19,659 bases of DNA from Candidatus Desantisiibacteriota bacterium (GTDB lineage: Bacteria > UBA9089 > CG2-30-40-21). The position numbers and the translations under genes are program-made. The stretch covers positions 903-20,561 of the forward strand of contig JACQYP010000054.1 in assembly GCA_016208205.1 (NCBI GenBank), in the 5' to 3' direction. Below the pieces are notes generated by a model, which saw only the letters and a list, made by a program, of their open reading frames with translations, had not been told where the DNA came from and made no database searches. Below are positions 7,471-12,700 of this stretch, piece after piece (the first letter of the stretch is position 1; each line of letters starts with the position of its first letter).

Positions 7471-7486
7471 TGGCATGAAGTTTGCT
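7471..7486 (+). promoter_or_regulatory. Sigma-54 (RpoN)-type promoter for the secreted-protein locus
   Basis: TGGCATGAAGTTTGCT has GG and GC separated by ten bases and matches the site at 341-356 in 13 of 16 positions, including the preceding TC. Transcription would begin near 7498 and read into the small ORF at 7592 and the first pilin-like gene at 7946. Confidence 0.65.
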
Positions 7487-7591
7487 ATATGAATGGCAAG
7501 ATGGTGCAAATAAAATAGGTTGTAGGTTGTGATGTTGTAGGTTGTAAGTTATACCTATAACCTACAACTTACAACAAAAGGATGCAGGATT

Positions 7592-7735
7592 ATGAAGATA
7601 TTAATTTTATCAATATTTATATTTGCTTTGATTATTCTTAATATTTCATCTTTTTGTCTTTCTTCTGCAGCATCAATAAATAAGAAATGCAAGATAAAGG
7701 TATGTATACCACATTCATCGGGTAGGACAAGTTAG
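7592..7735 (+). CDS. Small signal-peptide-like ORF, possible leader peptide
   Basis: A 47-codon frame encodes a protein that starts MKILILSIFIFALIILNISS and continues with a short basic, cysteine-containing tail (KKCKIKVCIPHSSGRTS). The N-terminus looks like a Sec signal or a single membrane segment. Only a weak AGGA precedes the ATG. Its last nine codons overlap the left arm of the terminator-like hairpin at 7708-7786, which would suit an attenuator leader. It may instead be the remnant of a disrupted secreted-protein gene. I do not recognise a family. Confidence 0.35.
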   Translation: MKILILSIFIFALIILNISSFCLSSAASINKKCKIKVCIPHSSGRTS

Positions 7736-7786
7736 TTTGGGACTTATTTTTGGAGCTTGTTCTGCTCATGTGAATGTGGTTTTTTT
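7708..7786 (+). terminator. Long terminator-like hairpin ahead of the first pilin-like gene
   Basis: ACCACATTCA (7708-7717) pairs with TGAATGTGGT (7771-7780), and AGGACAAG (7724-7731) pairs with CTTGTTCT (7756-7763). A run of seven T (7780-7786) follows. It lies between the promoter and the coding region at 7946, so it would have to be read through or regulated. Confidence 0.5.
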
Positions 7787-7945
7787 CATGGAATATGCTT
7801 GTAACTCTTGAGGGGGTGATAGTTAAAAAGGGATTTTCTCTAAATTCGCAGGTTCTGGAAGAAGTAAATTGCTTTGAGGCTTATGCCTCACACCCAAAAA
7901 GCAACAAACTTTAAAAAGATCCAAAAGGAAGAGGAGAAAATAAAA

Positions 7946-8734
7946 ATGAAGAAGATATTAGTTAGCATAATAACAATCGCAATTACAGGTGGAGTAGCAT
8001 TTGCAGCAGATATGCAGCAAGAGGATGCAACAGTTGGTTTGAGTGTTCCTCAAATCATTGAGTTAGTTGGAATGGATATGTCAGAGACCGTTACACCAGG
8101 TCCAGAGGATTATGCAAGGGATCTGGGGACGACAAATGTGGTAAATTGGCCAAGTGGCAATTCAGCAGGAACACCTAATGTCATGGATGATGATCCTGGT
8201 AAAGGTTTTGCAGAAAGAACAGCTGCACTCGAGATGACAATATTCACCAATGCTCAGGATGGGGCAGCCCTTTATGTTCATGGCGCGCAGCCCGCTACTC
8301 AACAACACATTTTAAGATTGGAAGATACCTATGTGTCAGTCTGTACAGAAAAGACTTACATCTTGCAGAATGACTTAGAAGGTGCTTATGCCAATGCTTG
8401 TTCAACTGTGATAATGGAAACGACATCTAAGGTAGCAACCAGTACGCAGCGAGTGGAGGACAACCCAAGAAATAATATGGGTGGTGAGGGTTTGCTTACA
8501 GCAACTGTGGGCACGGATAGTGGTGTCCATGATGGTAATGGTGCTTCCGTTACCGCAGCCTATTCCACATGGCTTCGTATGCACAATCAGTCACAGCACC
8601 TGTTTGAGGTAAAGATGTCAACAAAGGCACCAAGATTGATAGTTATCAACCTTGGCATCGCTGACTTAGCGAAATACACAGAGGGTGAGTATACCAACAC
8701 ACTTACATTTACCCTTATGCCAATTGTTGGCTAA
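7946..8734 (+). CDS. Secreted pilin-like/WxL-like beta protein, paralog 1
   Basis: The 262-residue protein starts at the ATG at 7946, preceded by a GGAAGAGGAG Shine-Dalgarno stretch; an ATG at 7874 in frame would hide the signal peptide and is rejected. The signal peptide (MKKILVSIITIAITGGVAFA) is followed by ADMQQEDA. Conserved blocks shared with the protein at 9957 are GL-VPQIIELVG, TPGPEDYARDL, FTNAQDGA-LYVHG, TEKTY, VKMSTK-PRL and the C-terminal strand EGEYTNTLTFTLMPIVG. The ending resembles the final strand of WxL and coat-U/pilin-type beta-sandwich domains. A segment of about 40 residues (roughly 152-205) is absent from paralog 2. The protein is probably an exported structural subunit handled by the chaperone-like protein downstream. 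No database family is recognised with certainty. Confidence 0.8.
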   Translation: MKKILVSIITIAITGGVAFAADMQQEDATVGLSVPQIIELVGMDMSETVTPGPEDYARDLGTTNVVNWPSGNSAGTPNVMDDDPGKGFAERTAALEMTIFTNAQDGAALYVHGAQPATQQHILRLEDTYVSVCTEKTYILQNDLEGAYANACSTVIMETTSKVATSTQRVEDNPRNNMGGEGLLTATVGTDSGVHDGNGASVTAAYSTWLRMHNQSQHLFEVKMSTKAPRLIVINLGIADLAKYTEGEYTNTLTFTLMPIVG

Positions 8735-8824
8735 TGTGAGCTAAGTTTCGTCTTTTGTTTGATAGAAGAATTTTATAAATTAAGCTAACTTCTTTCGGAA
8801 CATGTTGGGAAAATCCCTTTTAAC

Positions 8825-8857
8825 CGCAGGGGGTTGTAGAGTTTCTACAATCCCCTG
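8825..8857 (+). terminator. Hairpin downstream of the first pilin-like gene
   Basis: GCAGGGGGTTGTAGA pairs with TCTACAATCCCCTGC (one G-U pair) around a three-base loop. It is followed by TATAAAAATTT and not by a clean T-run, so it may be an RNA-stabilising stem as easily as a terminator. Confidence 0.55.
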
Positions 8858-8889
8858 CTATAAAAATTTAAGATGGAGGTGTATATACA

Positions 8890-8928
8890 ATGAATTTTTC
8901 AGGAATCACGCGTTCACAAATCATATGA
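8890..8928 (+). CDS. Mini-ORF (12 aa) overlapping a terminator hairpin, candidate leader peptide
   Basis: GGAGGT at 8875-8880 stands nine bases before an ATG that encodes MNFSGITRSQII-stop. The coding part runs into the left arm of the hairpin at 8904-8955. A good ribosome site on so short a frame suggests translation-coupled control of read-through towards the second paralog, but nothing in the peptide identifies a signal amino acid. Confidence 0.25.
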   Translation: MNFSGITRSQII

Positions 8929-8960
8929 AACTAAAGGTTGTGAAAGGGCGTGATTTTTTT
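8904..8960 (+). terminator. Rho-independent terminator-like hairpin
   Basis: AATCACG (8904-8910) pairs with CGTGATT (8949-8955), and TTCACAA (8913-8919) pairs with TTGTGAA (8938-8944). A run of seven T ends at 8960. The outer stem is the same as in the terminator at 9251-9314. Confidence 0.65.
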
Positions 8961-8974
8961 GTGTTAAAAAAACG

Positions 8975-9078
8975 ATAAGCGTTCAGGTATCAGCTGTCAG
9001 CCCTCAGCAAAAACGAGTGGATAGCTGCTCTTTTTATTTATCTTGCTGACTGCTGATTACTGATGGCTGAACGCTTAC
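8975..9078. mobile_element. MITE-like element with candidate 8-bp target duplication
   Basis: The ends ATAAGCGTTCAG (8975-8986) and CTGAACGCTTAC (9067-9078) are inverted copies with one mismatch. AAAAAACG lies directly outside both ends (8967-8974 and 9079-9086). The interior carries CAGCTGTCAGCCCTCAGC and related words that fold on each other. No coding frame. Confidence 0.55.
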
Positions 9079-9085
9079 AAAAAAC

Positions 9086-9203
9086 GATGAATGTTACATA
9101 CAGAAATGTGATTGGCTTAATAGTGGTATATTGAGCCAATCAAAAAGATGAATGTGGTATACAAAAGATAAATTAGTGGACTACTCGATGAATGTGGTTA
9201 TAC
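9086..9203. repeat. Three direct repeats of GATGAATGT-type motif
   Basis: GATGAATGTTACATAC (9086-9101), GATGAATGTGGTATAC (9147-9162) and GATGAATGTGGTTATAC (9187-9203) lie 61 and 40 bases apart. The same word occurs inverted at 7706-7717 in the leader of paralog 1 and, as GATGAATGTGGTAGG, at 376-390. The function is unknown; a protein-binding site or repeat remnant is possible. Confidence 0.5.
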
Positions 9204-9209
9204 ACTTTA

Positions 9210-9236
9210 GGCACAGGCAAGGATGCCTGTGTCACC
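9210..9236. repeat. Short palindrome 'CACAGGCAAGGATGCCTGTG', intergenic copy
   Basis: The 27-base unit has ACAGGCA and TGCCTGT arms. A copy with three differences lies in frame inside the PorV-like gene at 19536-19562, which marks it as a dispersed element that can enter coding sequence. Confidence 0.65.
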
Positions 9237-9250
9237 ATAGGTGTATTATT

Positions 9251-9314
9251 AAAATCACGAGGATATGAACATGTCTTTTGATACGATATGTTCATACCCT
9301 CGTGATTTTTTTTT
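9251..9314 (+). terminator. Rho-independent terminator-like hairpin
   Basis: AAAATCACGAGG plus ATATGAACAT on the left (9251-9272) pairs with ATGTTCATA plus CCCTCGTGATT on the right (9288-9307), followed by a T-run to 9314. It would insulate or attenuate the second pilin-like gene. Confidence 0.7.
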
Positions 9315-9405
9315 GGCAAAAACAGAATAAGGATTCGGGAGAGGTAAGAGATCACCCTCCCTGCTCTTATTATCCCGAATTCTACCTTAGATTACACATA
9401 AAAGA

Positions 9406-9791
9406 ATCCACAGATTACACAGATTGCACAGATTATTGAAGAAAGATGGAAGATAAGAGATTCAAAGAGATTGTATTTTAATCTGTGGTAACTACTCAGG
9501 TATCCAGTAATCAGAATTCAAAATAAACATGGAGTAAGTAGCTCCCTGCATTCGCAGGGACAAGCCTTAATGTATGGAAAACCATCACGGCTGGTGTACT
9601 TAACAAAGAAGGATTCTGGGCAAGCGGGAATGACAGATCTCTTTGATACCTGAACAATTGATTTACCATACTCTTTCATTCTGACTCCTGAATTCTGTAT
9701 TCTGTATTCTGATTACTCCTGAGTAGTTACATGCGACTAAAAACAATAGCTGAGTAGTTACAATCTGTGAAAATCTGTGTAATCTGTGGAT
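9406..9791. repeat. Inverted repeat with a second element nested inside
   Basis: Outer arms 9406-9425 and 9772-9791 are perfect 20-bp inverted copies (ATCCACAGATTACACAGATT). Between them lies the TIR-bounded element at 9488-9761, so the outer hairpin appears to have been split by a later insertion. Confidence 0.65.
9488..9761. mobile_element. MITE-like element with 12-bp ends flanked by AATCTGTG
   Basis: GTAACTACTCAG (9488-9499) and CTGAGTAGTTAC (9750-9761) are exact inverted copies. AATCTGTG lies directly outside each end (9480-9487 and 9762-9769), a candidate 8-bp target duplication, although this word is common in the host repeat. A second internal copy of the right end lies at 9719-9730. 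A lone GTAACTACTCA is at 6380-6390. No coding frame is present. Confidence 0.55.
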
Positions 9792-9956
9792 ATATTGGTG
9801 ACAATTTAACTAATACTTATAGGAGGTGAGAGACAGAGGGTGTTAATTAAACATACTGCAAGGTAATTGCTTACCGCAGAGAATATATAATAATTATCAA
9901 TAATTGTTAATTGATAATTACTAATTGATAATTTTAATAGGAGGTTAGAGTAAAAA

Positions 9957-10631
9957 ATGAAACGAATATTAATAAGTGTTCTATCTATAAGTCTGATTGC
10001 TTCTTTAGGATATGCGGCTGATATGCAGCAGGAGGATGCTCAGATAGGATTAAAGGTTCCGCAGATAATTGAGCTTGTTGGCATAGATATGAGGGAAATG
10101 GTTACCCCTGGACCAGAGGATTATGCCCGTGATTTAACCAAGGTCAGTATTGTTAACTATCCAGATGGCGGTGCTTCAGCGGGAAGTAATCGTGTGGATT
10201 CGTCAAATGACGATATTGGCAAGGGATTTATTGACCGAGCCGATGCTGTCTCTCTAACCTTATTTACTAATGCTCAGGATGGAGCCAACCTTTATGTTCA
10301 TGGTGTTCAGCCGGCAGGTCCACAGGGGATCTTAAGATTGGACGATACCTTTCTTACCGTACAGACAGAAAAGACATATGTTTTATTGAACAAGCTTGAA
10401 GGGGCAGAGGCATCAGCTCAAACATATCCCTCTGAAAATAATGGCTCTAATATGGCAAGATGCACCTGGTTAAGGATTCACAATGAGGCACAATACCTCT
10501 TTGGGGTTAAGATGTCAACCAAGGATCCGAGATTGGTGGTATTTAAGCTGGGTATTGCTAACTTAGCAAGGTATACAGAGGGCGAATACTCAAATACATT
10601 GACATTTACATTGATTCCGATAGTAGGATAG
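9957..10631 (+). CDS. Secreted pilin-like/WxL-like beta protein, paralog 2
   Basis: The 224-residue protein has a signal peptide (MKRILISVLSISLIASLGYA) and a mature start ADMQQEDA identical to paralog 1. It matches paralog 1 along its length: LKVPQIIELVGIDM, TPGPEDYARDL, LTLFTNAQDGANLYVHG, TEKTYVLLN, CTWLRIHNEAQYLF, VKMSTKDPRL and the terminal strand EGEYSNTLTFTLIPIVG. It lacks the ~40-residue insertion of paralog 1. The alternating hydrophobic segments at both ends would suit strand exchange between subunits, as in chaperone-usher pilins, but that is inference. GGAGG lies twelve bases before the ATG. The gene is followed by a chaperone-like gene 800 bases downstream. It likely duplicates the function of paralog 1, perhaps as an alternative or minor subunit. 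Confidence 0.8.
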   Translation: MKRILISVLSISLIASLGYAADMQQEDAQIGLKVPQIIELVGIDMREMVTPGPEDYARDLTKVSIVNYPDGGASAGSNRVDSSNDDIGKGFIDRADAVSLTLFTNAQDGANLYVHGVQPAGPQGILRLDDTFLTVQTEKTYVLLNKLEGAEASAQTYPSENNGSNMARCTWLRIHNEAQYLFGVKMSTKDPRLVVFKLGIANLARYTEGEYSNTLTFTLIPIVG

Positions 10632-10649
10632 TGATGAGGTAATCGGGTA

Positions 10650-10693
10650 ATCAGTAATCGGGTAATCGGTGATACCGATAACCGATTACTGAT
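10650..10693 (+). terminator. Stem-loop downstream of paralog 2
   Basis: ATCAGTAATCGGGTAATCGG (from 10650) pairs with ACCGATAACCGATTACTGAT (10674-10693) with one bulge. It lies 19 bases after the stop codon. There is no T-run, so it may protect the mRNA 3' end; a true terminator is less certain. Confidence 0.45.
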
Positions 10694-10917
10694 GACCAAT
10701 TTGTGGCAGTGTACAGTATAGAACCTACAGCTTAGATGAGGCAGAACTTAAGGAAAGGTAATGGTTGTACCCTCCCTTAGCTATTACAGTTCCTGAGTTC
10801 TACCTCTGACAATAGGGGCGTATGATTATATACCCCTACTAAGCTGTAAGTTGTGAATTGTATTCACATTGTGTCTGAAATCGCAGCAAGATTTATAACA
10901 GTATAGGCAGTATACAA

Positions 10918-11061
10918 ATAAGCGTTCAGCTATCAGCAGTCAGCCTTCAGCTTGGACAAGGCATTCCAGCACAAAAAGCAGGAAGTCGTAAAGTTAAGAG
11001 CCTTTTTATCTTGATTTTATAGTTATTGCTGATGGCTGATAGCTGACGGCTGAACGCTTAT
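10918..11061. mobile_element. MITE-like element, no clear target duplication
   Basis: The ends ATAAGCGTTCAG (10918-10929) and CTGAACGCTTAT (11050-11061) are exact inverted copies, and subterminal TATCAGC/GCTGATA words extend the stem. It is closely related to the element at 8975-9078. I see no duplicated flank here. The interior is non-coding. Confidence 0.5.
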
Positions 11062-11146
11062 AAAAAAACAGTACGAATCACAGTAGTTGATCACATCATT
11101 CAGACACAAGTAGGGGCGGAATTACCCCAAACCTTACATCTTTGGC

Positions 11147-11255
11147 AGGTGCAGTTTAATATTAGGCTGCACCTGACAGGAACAGAGGTAGGGTGCGTTC
11201 CCCTGAACGCACTCATTGGGTGCAGCTAATTTTTAGGCTGCACCTGATAAGAACA
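11147..11255. repeat. Tandem pair of GGTGCAG/CTGCACC stem units with a GCGTTC palindrome between
   Basis: AGGTGCAG...AGGCTGCACCTGACAGGAACA ends at 11184, and GGGTGCAG...AGGCTGCACCTGATAAGAACA ends at 11255, a 71-bp period. Each unit is a small hairpin. The palindrome GGGTGCGTTCCCCTGAACGC at 11191-11210 lies between them and is a copy of those in thi4 and the barrel gene. Confidence 0.6.
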
Positions 11256-11291
11256 TTCCCATTGAGTAACCCTGGTGTCGGCCGGGTTGAT

Positions 11292-11389
11292 ATAGGCTGA
11301 AGGTGAATAGACTGTAGGCTGTTAGGAAAATAAAGGCGAGAGGTAGTACCTCCAAATCTACAGCCTAACAGCCTTCAGCCTGAACAACC
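11292..11389. repeat. Long hairpin repeat, copy 3 of 3
   Basis: AGGCTGAAGG...CTGTAGGCTGTTAGG (11293-11325) pairs with CTACAGCCTAACAGCC...TTCAGCCT (11358-11380). The shared core GTTAGGAAAATAAAGGC is at 11321-11337. It lies just upstream of the chaperone-like gene. Confidence 0.7.
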
Positions 11390-11435
11390 TAAATCTTTGT
11401 GACTTTGCGAAAAGAAAAATAATAAGGAGGTTTGA

Positions 11436-12278
11436 ATGAAAAGGTTATGGTTAGCGGCAATATTATTCTTGATTGCCGGTGTAAATGCTCATGCTGTTTC
11501 TGTACAGCCAAGTGTGGTAAAGATTCAGGTTGCACCAGGCGAGACAAAGAACGGAACATTTGATCTCTATAATCGGTCGGATAAAGAGGTCTATATCAAG
11601 GTCAATCTCAAGGATTGGGTTGTAGATAAAAAAACATCAAAAAGAGAAATCTTAGGTGCAGGTACAAACCCTAAAACCCTTACTGATTGGATGATTATTG
11701 AGCCTGAGGGATTTCTTCTTGGTGCGGATAAACATCAGACTGTCCGTTATACGGTTAAGGTGCCCAAGGATGCAAAGGGCGGATATTGGGGATTAGCCTG
11801 CTTTGTCACAAAGCCATTGGAAAAAAAGGGTGGTGTTGTGGCAGCCGGTGAGGTGGTCTCTTTTATGGGGCTGGAGGTAGTTAATACCCTTGAAAAAAAG
11901 ATTGAGATCCGTAATATTTCAGCATCTAATGATGCTAATGGTATGAAGCTGAAGGTTGAGGTGAAGAATACCGGCAATGCCCCGGTATTTATGCCTGCAC
12001 CGGAGGGAAAGTTTGTGATTAAAGATGGGAAAAATGAAACCGTGGCAAAGGGTGACTTTAATGGCTCCATGGTTCTGCCTGATGAAATTATGGAGTATGA
12101 GACAATTGAACCGGTGAAATTAGCTGCAGGTGAATATCCAGCGGTGATATTCTTTGATTATGGAGGACCGAAGATGATTGGGAAAAAGGTAAAGCTTTCT
12201 ACTGCATCTATGTATAATTGGAAGATATTGGAGGAAATAAAGGAAAAGAAGGCAGCTCCGCCGGCAGCAGCGAAATAA
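11436..12278 (+). CDS. Periplasmic two-domain Ig-like protein (DUF916/WxL-interacting or pilus-chaperone-like)
   Basis: The 280-residue protein has a clear signal peptide (cut after NAHA, residue 20) and AGGAGG five bases before the ATG. Residues 21-135 read as an Ig-like domain of the type that begins DUF916 proteins and fimbrial chaperones: VQPSVVKIQVAPGETKNGTFDLYN, then DWMIIEPEGFLLGADKHQTVRYTVKVPKDAKGGYWG. Residues 140-255 form a second beta domain (VEVKNTGNAPVFMPAPEGKF, then EPVKLAAGEYPAVIFFDYGG). A charged Ala/Pro tail ends it. No transmembrane helix follows, unlike Gram-positive DUF916/DUF3324 proteins. Its place between two small beta-subunits and a large barrel suggests that it escorts those subunits across the periplasm. 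It could instead be a surface-bound structural partner; sequence alone does not decide. Confidence 0.75.
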   Translation: MKRLWLAAILFLIAGVNAHAVSVQPSVVKIQVAPGETKNGTFDLYNRSDKEVYIKVNLKDWVVDKKTSKREILGAGTNPKTLTDWMIIEPEGFLLGADKHQTVRYTVKVPKDAKGGYWGLACFVTKPLEKKGGVVAAGEVVSFMGLEVVNTLEKKIEIRNISASNDANGMKLKVEVKNTGNAPVFMPAPEGKFVIKDGKNETVAKGDFNGSMVLPDEIMEYETIEPVKLAAGEYPAVIFFDYGGPKMIGKKVKLSTASMYNWKILEEIKEKKAAPPAAAK

Positions 12279-12700
12279 GGGAGAGGCACAGAGGCACAAA
12301 GGCACAGAGGTACAGAGGTACAGAGGAAGAAGGAGGGGGAGCAAAAGCAATTCTGACTTCTATACTCAGCGAGACCACAAATAGCGATTTTACGCAAAGA
12401 GCGACTCAGGCGTCATTGCGAGGAGCTACTGCGACGAAGCAATCTCATCGCAGCGAGATTGCTTCGTCGCAGTAGCTCCTCGCAATGACAGGGCGAAAAA
12501 GCGAAAGCATTATTTGCATGTATTATTATATTTTACTACATATTTTAAGTAGAGATATACTATGACTATCTATACCCTGCACAGGTTAGACATATATAGG
12601 ATCAGCGTTCAGCCGGCAGGCTGAACGACTGTTCCTAAGCTTGAGATAACAACACAAACGAAAGAAAAACCCTGCAATCCTTTCGTAAAGACTTTACCAA
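12279..12700. other. Intergenic region with a 34-bp-arm palindrome
   Basis: No gene is supported. Degenerate GGCACAGAGGCACAAAGG tandem words (12284-12326) are followed by a perfect inverted repeat (12413-12488), an AT-rich stretch (12510-12570) that may hold a promoter for the barrel gene, and the hairpin CGTTCAGCC-GGCA-GGCTGAACG (12606-12627). Confidence 0.6.
12413..12488. repeat. Perfect inverted repeat, 34-bp arms, 8-base loop
   Basis: Arms 12413-12446 and 12455-12488 are exact reverse complements; each contains TCATTGCGAGGAGC and GACGAAGCAATCTC. This 'TCATTGCGAGGAGC...GACGAAGCAATCT' word is a dispersed repeat I know from several metagenomic and deltaproteobacterial genomes. It could act as a strong stem between the chaperone and barrel genes. 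Confidence 0.75.

Larger units (their letters stand above)
7196..7591. other. Regulatory region upstream of the secreted-protein locus
   Basis: No gene is supported. It carries an AT-rich stretch, two copies of the palindromic site (7239-7253 and a degraded one at 7355-7369), the sigma-54-type promoter (7471-7486) and a long hairpin built from GTTGTAGGTTGTAAG-type words (about 7534-7574) that would fall in the leader RNA. Confidence 0.55.
8735..9956. other. 1.2-kb intergenic region of hairpins and mobile repeats between the two paralogs
   Basis: No conventional gene is supported. In order it holds a strong hairpin (8825-8857), a twelve-residue mini-ORF on a good ribosome site overlapping a terminator-like hairpin (8890-8960), a TIR-bounded element (8975-9078), three GATGAATGT direct repeats (9086-9203), a stem at 9110-9141, a second terminator-like hairpin (9251-9314), and a large inverted repeat with another TIR-bounded element nested in it (9406-9791). 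An AT-rich AATTATCAATAATTG-type inverted repeat (9893-9935) precedes the next gene. Confidence 0.6.
10632..11435. other. 0.8-kb intergenic region of repeats before the chaperone-like gene
   Basis: No gene is supported. It holds a stem just after the stop codon (10650-10693), a TAGGGGCG...CCCCTA hairpin (10813-10840), a TIR-bounded element (10918-11061), a 71-bp-period direct repeat of small GGTGCAG/CTGCACC stems (11147-11255) with the GCGTTCCCC palindrome between them, and the third long hairpin repeat (11292-11389). Confidence 0.6.

Noticed and set aside
7874..7945. Upstream start of the first subunit gene at 7874
   Set aside because: It would place a charged 24-residue extension before a good signal peptide and bury the Shine-Dalgarno sequence.
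8735..9350. Cyclic-di-GMP or similar riboswitch ahead of the second paralog
   Set aside because: The hairpins do not show a GEMM-type conserved core; they look like terminators and repeats.
12218..12475. Open frame running from the chaperone 3' end through repeats
   Set aside because: It is a shadow frame over low-complexity GGCACAGAGG words and the 34-bp-arm palindrome.
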